Assembly (NCBI RefSeq): GCF_000190635.1
Contig: NC_015172.1
Coordinates: 868,001 to 932,000 of the forward strand
Length of the DNA: 64,000 nucleotides
DNA from: Syntrophobotulus glycolicus DSM 8271
GTDB taxonomy: Bacteria; Bacillota; Desulfitobacteriia; Desulfitobacteriales; Syntrophobotulaceae
Reading direction: 5' to 3'
This document shows positions 38,591 through 47,345 of the stretch, piece after piece. Position 1 is the first letter of the stretch. Each line of letters starts with the position of its first letter. The notes beneath the pieces were generated by a model. It saw nothing but the letters and a program-made list of their open reading frames with translations. It had not been told where the DNA came from and ran no database searches. Position numbers and translations under genes: made by a program.

Positions 38591-39611
38591 TTATATTGCG
38601 AAAGCTATCTTCTCACATAAATCACTATATGTAATATCATTTGCCAATGCTTCCTGTGGTAATAAACTTGTTGGTGTCATTCCCGGCAAAGTATTCGCTT
38701 CCAAACAGTAAGCATTATTGCTTTGATCTAATATAAAGTCTATTCGTGAATAAAAACCTAATCGCAAAAGATTATGAACTTTTACAGCACTATTCTGCAA
38801 TAAATAACGAATTTCATTCGAAATATTTGCTGGGCATATTTCTCCTGTCAGACCTTTTTGATATTTATTTTTGTAATCATAAAAACCAATTAATGGTTTT
38901 ATTTCAATTACAGGCAATGCTTCCCCGTTTAAAATCCCGACTGAAAATTCCCTGCCGACTATTTTTTCCTCAATAATAACAGAGTTCTCATATTTTTTAG
39001 CAAATTCAATAGCACTATTGAGTTCAGAAGGGGTTTCAACCATGGTAACTCCAACACTTGATCCACAACTACAGGGTTTAACAACACACGGATAATTGAT
39101 GTCATCAAAATCAGTATCAGTTTGCAAATCAACATATTTCCAATGAGGTGTTAGAATATTATTTGATAAAATCAGCTTTTTCGATAAGTCTTTATCCATT
39201 GCCAAAAGACTGCCAACATAACCTGTACCTGTGTATTTTATCCCATTTATATCTAAAACGGCTTGTAATTTACCATTCTCACCGATTGAGCCGTGCAAAG
39301 CAAGAAAAACCACATCAGCTTCTTTGCACAAATCTATGATTCCATCACCAATTAAGCTCCCTCTATTATTAACACTCGCTTTAATAGCGTCCAGATCAGG
39401 TTCCTCTGGTGGAACCAGGTACGAAAAGGTTTTATTAGATTTTAGATTTATATATGCAGGTTCTATATGTTTGTTATTTATCCCTAAATATAAATCAAGC
39501 AACATTACGTCATGCCCTTTTTCGATTAATGCATTTGATATTAACGCACCCGAAGAAAGAGAAACATCTCTTTCAGGACTAAGTCCACCGGCTAATACTA
39601 TTATTTTCAAA
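38591..39611 (-). CDS. D-alanine--D-alanine ligase family protein
   Basis: ATP-grasp ligase of 340 residues joining D-amino acids for peptidoglycan. Family marks are VLAGGLSPERDVSLSSG, the catalytic LHGSIGENGKLQAVLD, CVVKPCSCGSSVGVTMVE, the omega-loop FYDYKNKYQKGLTGEICPA and the metal-binding FILDQSNNAYCLEANTLPGM. Tyr and Lys in the omega-loop (FYDYKNKY) are as in D-Ala-D-Ala enzymes, not VanA-type D-Ala-D-Lac ligases; D-Ala-D-Ser activity cannot be excluded. TTG 39611 has AGAGAGGTG at a good distance, and the ATG at 39640 has none. Confidence 0.88.
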
Positions 39612-39947
39612 CTAAACACCTCTCTTATAATATTATGCATGATATGAATATTATATCTACAGTTTAAAACTTAACCTGCTGGTGACCCTGATATCGCTGC
39701 GACCGCTGTTTAAATGAGAAAAGGGATTATTTGACGAGTATTCACTGCCCCAATGCGCAGTGTTCATAAGGAAGCAAATATCCAACACCACAATGATGAG
39801 ATAGACGGCTAACAGATAGGTAATGTATAGATGGATACCGGCGGGTGTCCATCTTATTTGATATATTCATACTTCGGGCCAAATTTGCCCGAAGTTGTCG
39901 AACTTGGGCAGGACGAATCAATAAAGCTGCTTGCTTACTGGTTAGAA
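39612..39947. other. 336-base gap with one palindrome
   Basis: Non-coding region between the ligase gene and the convergent end of the TetR gene, both on the minus strand. It holds the palindrome at 39829-39854 and must hold the ligase promoter. The dyad TTCGGGCCAAATTTGCCCGAA (39871-39892 region) is a plausible TetR-gene terminator stem. Confidence 0.45.
39829..39854. repeat. palindromic repeat, divergent copy 3
   Basis: AGATGGATACC and GGTGTCCATCT around GGCG. The core matches copies 1 and 2 (ATGGAYAC ... GTGTCCAT) but the flanks differ. Confidence 0.5.
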
Positions 39948-40511
39948 TTAATCTGCTGATTCCATTAAGTTATTTCCCACCAGTTTAAAAACTATATTTG
40001 CCATTTCATGAGGCTTCTGCATTGCACCATTTTTAGCCCATTCAAATAATATGTTCCAAAAACCACCTGATTTAAAAGCAAGAGCATATTGAAAGTAAAT
40101 TGAATTTGTTGATAAAGGTATTCCGGATTCAAGCGCATTATAAATCTGTGGCAAATACTCATTATATTTGCTTAATAAAAAAGATTGCAAATGATTTTGA
40201 ATTATGATTAATAAAAAATCAAGATGGTTCTCCCAAAATTCAAAATATATTTTTGAAATAGAGTAAATCGTAAGTTCAGGTTCTTTACTAAGGTTGGACA
40301 AATATTCTTTGTATAGATTGTCAATATAATGGTTTAGTATATCTTCCTTAGAAGAAAAATGCCGATAAAATGTCCTGCGGTCTAGTTCAGCTTTCTCTGC
40401 AATTTCTCTTATAGTGATTTGACTAAAAGCTTTTTGTTTCATTAAGCTTAATAAAGCATCCACTAGCCATTTTTGAGATTTTATTATAAGAGGATTCATT
40501 TTCTTTGTCAT
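39948..40511 (-). CDS. TetR-family transcriptional regulator
   Basis: Repressor of 187 residues. The N-terminal helix-turn-helix is ITIREIAEKAELDRRTFYRH followed by FSSKEDILNHYIDN. The rest is the ligand-binding helical domain typical of the family. ATG 40511 is chosen for AAGGAG eight bases upstream; a longer frame to 40535 lacks a site. It is divergent from the flavoprotein gene at 40713, and a dyad TGAGA-CATTAA-TCTCA (40624-40639) in the shared region is a fair operator candidate, so it probably controls that gene. Confidence 0.9.
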   Translation of the reverse strand: MTKKMNPLIIKSQKWLVDALLSLMKQKAFSQITIREIAEKAELDRRTFYRHFSSKEDILNHYIDNLYKEYLSNLSKEPELTIYSISKIYFEFWENHLDFLLIIIQNHLQSFLLSKYNEYLPQIYNALESGIPLSTNSIYFQYALAFKSGGFWNILFEWAKNGAMQKPHEMANIVFKLVGNNLMESAD

Positions 40512-40623
40512 AAATAAGCTCCTTATAAATGTCACGTTTATGTTTGAAATGTAGCACTTAATTCCAAACTATTGACCTTGGTTATCCACATCTATTATAC
40601 TCAAAATAATCAAATAGCACAAG

Positions 40624-40639
40624 TGAGACATTAATCTCA
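40624..40639. promoter_or_regulatory. candidate TetR operator
   Basis: TGAGA and TCTCA arms, six-base centre, in the 200-base region between the divergent TetR and flavoprotein genes. Confidence 0.35.
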
Positions 40640-40712
40640 TATGTGACAATAGTTCGTCGCATTATCAAACAAGATATTGGACATATATCCAATACATACC
40701 GGGAGGATTTAT

Positions 40713-41405
40713 ATGCAAATAGTAATTATTAATGGAAGCCCTAGGTCTAAAGGGGCTACTGGTAAAATATTGAGTATGATAAAAGAAAATCTTATGTCTA
40801 TAGATAAATCTATTCAGATTTGTTTTTATAATCTTGGGGAAATAAAACCAAGATTCTGTGACGGATGTCTAAGTTGTTATCGAACAGGTTTTTGTCATAT
40901 TAAAGATGATGGCATAGAAGAGATTAGCAAAGAAATAGAAAATAGTGACGGAGTTATTTTTGGTAGCCCTACTTATGGAAGCAATATTTCCGGGCAGTTC
41001 AAAGTATTTGTAGATCGAGCTCATTTGCTGGTTGAACAACTCTTAAAAAACAAACCCTGCATAACGCTTACTACCTATGAAAATGCCGAAGGAGGTGCGG
41101 CTTTATCAATTCTTAAAAAGTTAGTCAGAGTATCTGGGGGATATGTCAGCGGCTCATTAAAAATTAAAGTGGAACACAATAAAAATCCAATTGATAGTAC
41201 AGCAACTCATAAATTAAAGATAATAACAGAACGGTTTTACAAAGATTTACAACGTGCTAAAAAACATAGATTAGGGGGAGGAATATTAAATTATATAGCG
41301 TTTCACTTTGTATTGAAGCCACATGCTATTAGAAATAAAGCAAGGTATAATAGAACGCTGGACAGACAAAGGATTAATTCCATAAAATACTTGGTCGACC
41401 AATAG
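40713..41405 (+). CDS. NADPH-dependent FMN reductase-like flavoprotein
   Basis: Flavodoxin-fold protein of 230 residues. The start MQIVIINGSPRSKGATGKIL holds the phosphate loop. FCDGCLSCYRTGFCHIKDDG is a Cys-rich segment found in iron-sulfur flavoprotein relatives, though spacing here does not prove a cluster. DGVIFGSPTYGSNISGQFK is the flavin-ring segment. GGGAGG precedes ATG 40713. It is probably controlled by the divergent TetR gene and could reduce the compound that the regulator senses; that is inference. It ends at a strong terminator. Confidence 0.88.
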   Translation: MQIVIINGSPRSKGATGKILSMIKENLMSIDKSIQICFYNLGEIKPRFCDGCLSCYRTGFCHIKDDGIEEISKEIENSDGVIFGSPTYGSNISGQFKVFVDRAHLLVEQLLKNKPCITLTTYENAEGGAALSILKKLVRVSGGYVSGSLKIKVEHNKNPIDSTATHKLKIITERFYKDLQRAKKHRLGGGILNYIAFHFVLKPHAIRNKARYNRTLDRQRINSIKYLVDQ

Positions 41406-41477
41406 TAAAATACAACTATTTGAATTAAACTGCCGATAATCCAAAAGATTATGTGGGTTAGTTAAATGCGCGCTTTT

Positions 41478-41518
41478 AAGGGCCTTCCAATGGCAGTTAT
41501 GCGATTGGAGGCCCTTTT
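41478..41518 (+). terminator. terminator that marks the group II intron insertion site
   Basis: AAGGGCC-T-TCCAAT pairs with ATTGGA-GGCCCTT around a 12-base loop, followed by TTTT. The intron begins three or four bases further on. Confidence 0.88.
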
Positions 41519-41521
41519 ATG

Positions 41522-42461
41522 GTGCGCCCGGTGGGCACACGTTCTAACGGGTGAAAGTCCCCAATCCACCCGGCAGTGGGAAGGATACAGCCGAAGCCAA
41601 GGGTGTCCATCGTGAGGTGGAATCTGAAGAAAGGATTAGGCAAAACTCTGGCTTGTTACATCTGAGGCTAAATGCAAGGATAAGGTTGCCATACAAACCA
41701 AAGTCCAATAGCTGCACGGAATTGCATTTAGTAGTTATGGAATGAGTACTAAGAGGGAAAGAACGTGTGAGTACCCGGGGAGGTCTCACGGACGCAGGGA
41801 GCTTTTTTTACGAACCGCGGTTGAAACAAGATTTACCGTGAGAAGTCAGCAGAGGCCATAGTACCATGCCAGTCGACGGGCATGGGAAGGGCTGAACCTT
41901 AGGAGGTGAGAGTAAATGAATGTTACCGAATCCGAGACAAAAGAAAGCACAAAACGTTGCTGTGGCAATGGCTGGCGCCGGAGGGATAGTGCGGAACACG
42001 AAGAGGAAGGTGGAGCGCTTATCGGCAGGAGGATAACTGAAAACAACGTCACCAACGCCGACAGAAAAGTAGATGGATTGCTGGAACAAATCGTCAGCTC
42101 GGAAAACCTGAACCGTGCATACAAACGTGTGAAAGGGAATAAAGGAGCCGGCGGAATCGATGGGATGGGAGTAGATGAACTTCTGCAATATCTCAAAGAA
42201 AGCGGCGAGGAACTCCGGAAATCCATACTGGCCGGAAAATACCGGCCAGCCCCGGTACGGAGGGTAGAAATACCCAAAGAGGGAGGGAAGAAAAGAAAAC
42301 TGGGAATACCAACGGCGGTAGACCGTGTCATCCAACAGGCAATTGCGCAGGTGCTGAGCCCCATATACGAGCCAAAGTTCGTGGAAACGAGCTATGGATT
42401 CAGGCCAGGGAAAAGCGCTCATGATGCCCTCAGAAAGTGTCAGACCTATCTGGAAGAAGGC
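41522..42461 (+). mobile_element. 3'-truncated group II intron
   Basis: The 5' end GTGCGCCCGG, followed by GGGTGAAAGTCCCC, is a group II intron start. About 390 bases of structured RNA (domain I and onward, with the usual GGTGAGAGTAA before the ORF) precede the reverse-transcriptase frame. The insertion lies directly after a terminator hairpin, the habit of class IIC introns. The reverse transcriptase is cut off after about 180 residues, and no domain V/VI hairpin follows, so the element is dead. Confidence 0.85.
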
Positions 42462-42695
42462 TATGTTTTATCGGCGGTCATGCACGCCGACGAGCGTAAC
42501 CGGGCCTTATCGGAACAGCTTCGGAGATACACGGAAATCAAGGAACTGACCCCGGCAATCGTCCATGAATTTATTGACCGCATTATCGTCCATGAGCCGG
42601 AACAAGCGAGGGGCGACCGCCGCCAAAAAGTAGAAATTATCTACAACAATGTGGGCGCGGTTAACCGTCTGGCCCTGATGGGCTTAGGGGCGTAA
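41916..42695 (+). pseudogene. chimera: intron reverse transcriptase N-terminus fused to a serine-recombinase tail
   Basis: One 259-codon frame joins two unrelated genes. Residues 1 to about 182 are the start of a group II intron maturase/reverse transcriptase: AYKRVKGNKGAGGIDGMGVD, KYRPAPVRRVEIPKE, LGIPTAVDRVIQQAIAQVL and ETSYGFRPGKSAHDALRKC; the YADD catalytic motif is missing. From about residue 185 the text switches to a large serine recombinase C-terminus: RYTEIKELTPAIVHEFIDRI, IVHEPEQARGDRRQKVEIIY and NNVG. The fused frame is a deletion or recombination scar between two mobile elements; a chance fusion product is unlikely to function. Confidence 0.8.
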
Positions 42696-42971
42696 AACTG
42701 AATATTGGGCCGAGTGCCGTTACTTTAACGCCGCCGCCCGCCATGAGTTTGCTTGCTTCTTTTAGGACACTGCCCTAATACCCAGGAAATCCGTGGAAAA
42801 TACGCAGGAAAATTGATTTGACAAAAATGAAATTCATCGCTTAGACATTGTCACACGCATGTAATATAATAAGCATAATTTAAGAGTATAGATCAGCCTG
42901 CTTAAGGAAAAAAAGGGATACTCTGGCACCGAACTGGCCTTAGCCTGAGCTTAAATGATTGGATGTGCAAA

Positions 42972-43472
42972 ATGGATAAGATCAATCATGTTCTTAATTC
43001 AATGATTTCATATTATGCGGGAGATGCAAGGCGAATTAATCACTTTTTAAAAGTATATGGCTTTGCAAAAGTAATCGGCGCAATGGAAGGACTGGATAAT
43101 ACTACCCGGGAGATTCTTGAGATTACTGCGTTAACCCACGATATTGGAATTAAAAACAGTGAGATAAAGTACCAGAGCTCGAATGGCAGCCATCAACAAA
43201 TTGAAGGTCCGCCGGAAGCGAAAAAACTGTTGGCAGCTCTTTCGGTTGAGCAAGGGATCATTGAGCGTGTATGTTGGCTGATCGCCCATCATCATACTTA
43301 TAAAAATATCGAGGGGCTGGATTATCAAATACTGGTTGAGGCAGATTTTCTCGTTAATATTTTTGAAGATGAAATGCCGATCAGTTCAATAAAAAATATT
43401 CGTGAAAAAATTTTCAAAACGCGATCAGGCTTAAAAATATTGGACAACTTATATCCGGACAATCTTAAATAA
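42972..43472 (+). CDS. HD-domain phosphohydrolase
   Basis: Protein of 166 residues with a small HD domain: RRINHFLKVYGFAKVIGAME (first His), ALTHDIGIKNSE (the His-Asp pair), LIAHHHTYKNI and ILVEADFLVNIFED (last Asp). These residues bind metal, and the family hydrolyses nucleotides or phosphate esters. Substrate unknown. ATG 42972 is preferred over 42963, though its ribosome site is weak. Stand-alone gene. Confidence 0.85.
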   Translation: MDKINHVLNSMISYYAGDARRINHFLKVYGFAKVIGAMEGLDNTTREILEITALTHDIGIKNSEIKYQSSNGSHQQIEGPPEAKKLLAALSVEQGIIERVCWLIAHHHTYKNIEGLDYQILVEADFLVNIFEDEMPISSIKNIREKIFKTRSGLKILDNLYPDNLK

Positions 43473-43724
43473 GCTGTTGCTTTTGTTTAAGCATAGTTGT
43501 CGTTTTTACAATCTTTGTAATAATCCAGCAGAGAAACAGTGATGATTCTGTAAATAGAGAAAAAAGATGAAAAAGTACAGGGGATTTATTCCGTGAAACC
43601 TTATTAAGGATAGTCATTATGATATAATTTAGTTTCAGACGTTGTTGAAGAGGGTTATGGCTTGCTCAGAGTATATTTCCTGCTCGAAGTGAAAATACTA
43701 GGATTAATAGGAGGAATTGGAAAG

Positions 43725-44258
43725 ATGATCAGCGAAAAAATGGAAGACTTGTTGAACGAGCAAATTCAGAAAGAATTGTATTCTTCCTATCTGTACTTAT
43801 CTTTTGAAGCTTATTTTGCGAGCCGGAATTTGGATGGCTTTGCCCATTGGTTCCGGGTGCAGGCCATGGAAGAAAGGGATCACGCTCTGATATTTTTTAA
43901 CTACATAAACCAGGTCGGAGGACGGGTGAAGCTTCAGGCCATACCGGCGCCGGAATGGGAATTTTCCACCATTGAAGAAGTAATCCAAAAACAGGTGGAC
44001 CATGAACGGTTGGTAACAGCGTTAATTTATCATATTGCCGATCAGGCCATTGAAGAGCGGGACCATAAAACGAGTTCCTTTATCAAGTGGTTTATCGATG
44101 AACAGGCCGAAGAAGAGGCGAACGCGGAACAGAGCCTAAGTAAAATAAGACTTATCGGCGAAAACGACGGACGGGGAATCCTCATGCTGGACGCGGAAAT
44201 GGGGGCCAGGGTTTATGCCGTAGCGGCCCCGCTGGCCGCCGGCAATCAAGCGGGATAA
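43725..44258 (+). CDS. ftnA: ferritin (non-haem, FtnA type)
   Basis: Iron-storage subunit of 177 residues forming a 24-mer cage. Ferroxidase residues are visible in LLNEQIQKELYSSYLYLSFE (Glu, Tyr), AMEERDHALIFFNYINQVGG (Glu and Glu-x-x-His), DQAIEERDHKTSSFIKWF and IDEQAEEEANAEQSLSKI. ATG 43725 is chosen for AGGAGG upstream; the longer frame from 43662 is unsupported. A TATAAT at 43622 could serve its promoter. A terminator follows. Confidence 0.93.
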   Translation: MISEKMEDLLNEQIQKELYSSYLYLSFEAYFASRNLDGFAHWFRVQAMEERDHALIFFNYINQVGGRVKLQAIPAPEWEFSTIEEVIQKQVDHERLVTALIYHIADQAIEERDHKTSSFIKWFIDEQAEEEANAEQSLSKIRLIGENDGRGILMLDAEMGARVYAVAAPLAAGNQAG

Positions 44259-44359
44259 AGTTGAGGTTTAAGCTGAGCGGAGATAAAAAGTAAAAATGAA
44301 AAGAATGACGGACCTGTGAAGGAAAATTAATCAATCCCTGAAATAGGCCGGAATTTCGC

Positions 44360-44394
44360 CGGACATCTCATCGGATGTCCGTTTTCTTTTTCTC
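44360..44394 (+). terminator. terminator downstream of ferritin
   Basis: CGGACATC/GATGTCCG stem with a six-base loop, then TTTTCTTTTTCT. It lies in the 383-base gap to the nitroreductase gene, which otherwise shows no gene. Confidence 0.8.
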
Positions 44395-44641
44395 AAATTC
44401 TGCTGTCGTTTAAATAAAGCCTGATGCGGCAGACACAAAGTTGAAGGAATAGAGAAACACCGGCTGTTCTTTCCAATCCCGCAAGCGCGGCGCGGTCATC
44501 CCAAAGTGCCGGCTTTTTCAGACATAACACGCTCCTGAATTTCAGGCACCAAAATGTGCGTACTTGCATATTTGTGCGCGTTTTCTTATGCTAAGCTTAC
44601 CAGCTGAAAAAAATTCTTGTAAAGAAAGCGGAGGAATGATG

Positions 44642-45196
44642 ATGGATTTTATCACCCTGGCCAAAGAAAGGTATTCCGTGCGTCAATTTAACCCCAAGCC
44701 GATTGAACAGGAAAAGCTCGAGCTTGTGCTAAAAGCCGGACAGCTTGCGCCCACTGCCGCTAATGTTCAACCGCAGCGAATTCTTGTCCTGAACAGGGAG
44801 GCGGAGCTGGTCAAGCTGAAAGAATGCACGCCATACCACTTTAATGCCCCGGCGGCGCTGCTGGTCTGTTATGACAAAACAGTCAGCTGGCGGCGGAAAT
44901 ATGATCAGAAGGACAGCGGCGATGTGGATGCCAGTATCGTAACAACCCACATGATGCTGGAAGCGGCGGCCATTGGTTTGGGCTCCACCTGGGTCATGTA
45001 TTTTGACCCGGAAAAGATGAAAGAAGCCTATCAGATACCTGACCATTTCGTGCCGGTTGCGCTGCTGGTCATAGGATATCCCGCTGATGACGCCGCCCCG
45101 GCCAAAATGCACCGGCAGCGCCATGCCATTGATCATACTGTGTTTTATCATGATTTTTCCGGTGGGGAGGGGCAAGAAGAGAAAGACGAAATCTAG
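44642..45196 (+). CDS. nitroreductase-family FMN oxidoreductase
   Basis: FMN enzyme of 184 residues. The N-terminal AKERYSVRQFNPKPIEQEKL is the FMN-phosphate-binding start, APTAANVQPQRILVL follows, then DASIVTTHMMLEAAAIGLGS with TWVMYFDPEKM, and the C-terminal VPVALLVIGYPADD. Relatives reduce nitroaromatics, quinones or flavins with NAD(P)H. Of three adjacent ATG codons the last is preferred for spacing from GGAGG; the longer frame from 44564 lacks a site. Physiological substrate unknown. Confidence 0.92.
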   Translation: MDFITLAKERYSVRQFNPKPIEQEKLELVLKAGQLAPTAANVQPQRILVLNREAELVKLKECTPYHFNAPAALLVCYDKTVSWRRKYDQKDSGDVDASIVTTHMMLEAAAIGLGSTWVMYFDPEKMKEAYQIPDHFVPVALLVIGYPADDAAPAKMHRQRHAIDHTVFYHDFSGGEGQEEKDEI

Positions 45197-45246
45197 CCAA
45201 CCGCATCCTTAAGCCATGCGGAGATTTTGCGGAGAGGGTCAGTTGA

Positions 45247-45858
45247 ATGAACAGACTTGACAGGGAATTTTATGACAGAGATTCATTAATCGTTGCCAAA
45301 GAGCTTTTGGGCAGGGTGCTTGTCCGTGAAGCAGGCGGGCAAAGAATTGCGGCTAAGATTGTCGAGGCAGAGGCGTATATGGGGATCGACGATCAGGCAG
45401 CGCACTCCTATGGCGGAAAAAGAACGCCAAGAGTGGAGGTGATGTACGGAGAGTCCGGGTTTTCTTATGTTTTTATGATTTATGGTATGCATTATTGCTT
45501 TAATATCGTGACCAGAGAAGCGGGCAATCCTCAGGCTGTTTTGCTCAGGGCCGCTGAGCCGCTGGACGGATTGGACATCATGGCGCAGAGCAGGTTCAAC
45601 AAGACATATGCTCAGTTGACGAAGAATCAAATCAAAGGGTTAACGGACGGGCCGGGAAAATTGTGTAAGGCGCTCCGCATTGATAAAAATTTAAATGGGG
45701 AAGATCTGTGCGGGAGTAAACTGTATGTCGAGGAAGGGGAAAATGAAAAATTCAGGATAGTTTCCGCGAAACGGGTAGGGGTTGATTATGCCGGAGAAGC
45801 CAAGGATTATCCCTGGCGGTTTTATATCGAAGGGAACAGATATGTATCCGTAAAGTAA
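45247..45858 (+). CDS. DNA-3-methyladenine glycosylase (AAG/Mpg type)
   Basis: Base-excision enzyme of 203 residues that removes alkylated and deaminated purines. Marks are REFYDRDSLIVAKELLGRVL, IVEAEAYMGIDDQAAHSYGG (the active-site Glu and the base-flipping Tyr/His region), GFSYVFMIYGMHYCFNIV and DGPGKLCKALRIDKNLNGED. The length is normal. GGAGAGGGTCAGTTG stands before the ATG. It is 50 bases after the nitroreductase and could share its transcript. Confidence 0.94.
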   Translation: MNRLDREFYDRDSLIVAKELLGRVLVREAGGQRIAAKIVEAEAYMGIDDQAAHSYGGKRTPRVEVMYGESGFSYVFMIYGMHYCFNIVTREAGNPQAVLLRAAEPLDGLDIMAQSRFNKTYAQLTKNQIKGLTDGPGKLCKALRIDKNLNGEDLCGSKLYVEEGENEKFRIVSAKRVGVDYAGEAKDYPWRFYIEGNRYVSVK

Positions 45859-45910
45859 GGAAAAGCAGTGATGGGGAAGTATCCGTAAAATGGTGATTTG
45901 CGGGAGCCTT

Positions 45911-47293
45911 TTAAATTTGGGCATAGCTGCGCACAATGTCTCTGACCTCTGCCCCGTTCTCCAGACTCCTGAGATAGTCCAGAGCGGGGTTTGATTTTCG
46001 CCTGACCCGGTCATACAGGGGCTTTAAAAAATGTTCTTCGCCGAAGCCGCGCTGAGACAGCCCTTTTTGGGCGAGGTCAAGAACGGAAAGTTCAAGAAGC
46101 CGCAGCTTTTCCTCATCCACGAAGCCGGGCAGTTTGCCCCGGCAGAAAGTCCTGCGCAGCTCGGATGTCGTCAGGCCGTTGCCGCTGAGGACCTTTTCGT
46201 CGTCCAGCAAAACCTTAAGCTCGCCCAGCACCTCGGCAAGTCCGACATGAAAAGCGGCAACCGTCATGCTGTCGGCGACCGGCTGGCAGCAGCAGCTCCG
46301 GAATTCAACCGTTCCGCGAAAGGTGACGTCCTGAAACTTGAACGTTCTGTGGTATGCTAAATCGCTCAGCTCCGGCTCGATCCGGACGGTCTCATAGGCC
46401 CGGCCGTTCCAGTATTCACCCGTGATAGACGGGCTTGCAAAGTATTCCAGCAGAGGTACGGGATGAAAATTGAGATATCTCCCGTTTCTCATGGTGCAAT
46501 ACATGCTTGTCTGTTTAATATAAGCCAATAACTCGCCGGCATTGCGGAATTCCTGTTCATGGAGGCCGACGTTTTTAGGGTTGAGGCCGTGCATGCTGTT
46601 TTCCCAGAGCATATCCCTGACGCAGGTCATTCCCGGTTCATCCTCAGGCATCACGGAGTTGGCAAACAGCAGGGCCTTGAGCGGCTCCAGCTTGGTAAAG
46701 ACATTAACGATATCGACCAGATTGGAATAGTCCACATCAATCTGCACCTGCGAGGCGCTGGTGAACGTTCCGTAATCGGGGTAGGGGTGGAAAAAAGCCG
46801 GATGCCTGTGGTTTTGGTAAAGCCCCAGATAATGAAACAGCATGCGGTAGCGTTCATTCAAAATCGGCACACCATGGTTTATTTTTCTGAACGGATTGAC
46901 GCCCATCCCCGTAAGCGTGTACCCGTAGGGAGCGAAAAAGTCCTGGATAAAGGAATAATAGACCAGGAACCTCTCTTGTATTTTGTTCAGGTCGCGCGCT
47001 CTCCCCATGGCAAGCTCAAGATTGTTATAGGAACAGTCATAGGAGAGATCGTCCCTGTTCTCGTCATTGAGAAGGGAACAAATATGGCCTTCATCGTCGA
47101 TGTTTGTCGGATGCATCTGAAAGTGTTGGGCAAAAGCGCCGGTGAGCTTGTGCACCACCGAAAAATCGACCGCGCTCCCGCTGAGGTTGACAATCGGCAT
47201 TTCAAGCTCCACTCCGATAAATTTGTCGCGTTTTTTCATGGTCGGAACAAAATATTTTTCATAAACAGCCTCGGAAACAAGTGCCTGATCCAT
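45911..47293 (-). CDS. glutamate--cysteine ligase family protein
   Basis: Protein of 460 residues of the GCS2-like carboxylate-amine ligase superfamily. Relatives couple glutamate to an amine with ATP. Seen are DKFIGVELEMPIVNLSG (the metal- and substrate-binding Glu residues), CSLLNDENRDDLSYDCSYNN, LTGMGVNPFRK, TFTSASQVQIDVDYSNLVDI and VTFRGTVEFRSCCCQPVADS. ATG 47293 follows AAGGGAA on the minus strand, whereas the longer frame extends into the gene upstream. The amine substrate (Cys or other) cannot be told. Probably co-transcribed with the amidohydrolase, which lies 52 bases upstream. Confidence 0.82.
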   Translation of the reverse strand: MDQALVSEAVYEKYFVPTMKKRDKFIGVELEMPIVNLSGSAVDFSVVHKLTGAFAQHFQMHPTNIDDEGHICSLLNDENRDDLSYDCSYNNLELAMGRARDLNKIQERFLVYYSFIQDFFAPYGYTLTGMGVNPFRKINHGVPILNERYRMLFHYLGLYQNHRHPAFFHPYPDYGTFTSASQVQIDVDYSNLVDIVNVFTKLEPLKALLFANSVMPEDEPGMTCVRDMLWENSMHGLNPKNVGLHEQEFRNAGELLAYIKQTSMYCTMRNGRYLNFHPVPLLEYFASPSITGEYWNGRAYETVRIEPELSDLAYHRTFKFQDVTFRGTVEFRSCCCQPVADSMTVAAFHVGLAEVLGELKVLLDDEKVLSGNGLTTSELRRTFCRGKLPGFVDEEKLRLLELSVLDLAQKGLSQRGFGEEHFLKPLYDRVRRKSNPALDYLRSLENGAEVRDIVRSYAQI

Positions 47294-47345
47294 AGAGTTC
47301 CCTTCTTTCGCTAGGAATGTGCCCAGCCCGTCCGCACTGGATTGA

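Noticed and set aside
38730-39650. Plus-strand frames opposite the ligase gene
   Set aside because: Antisense shadows of the D-Ala-D-Ala ligase-like gene.
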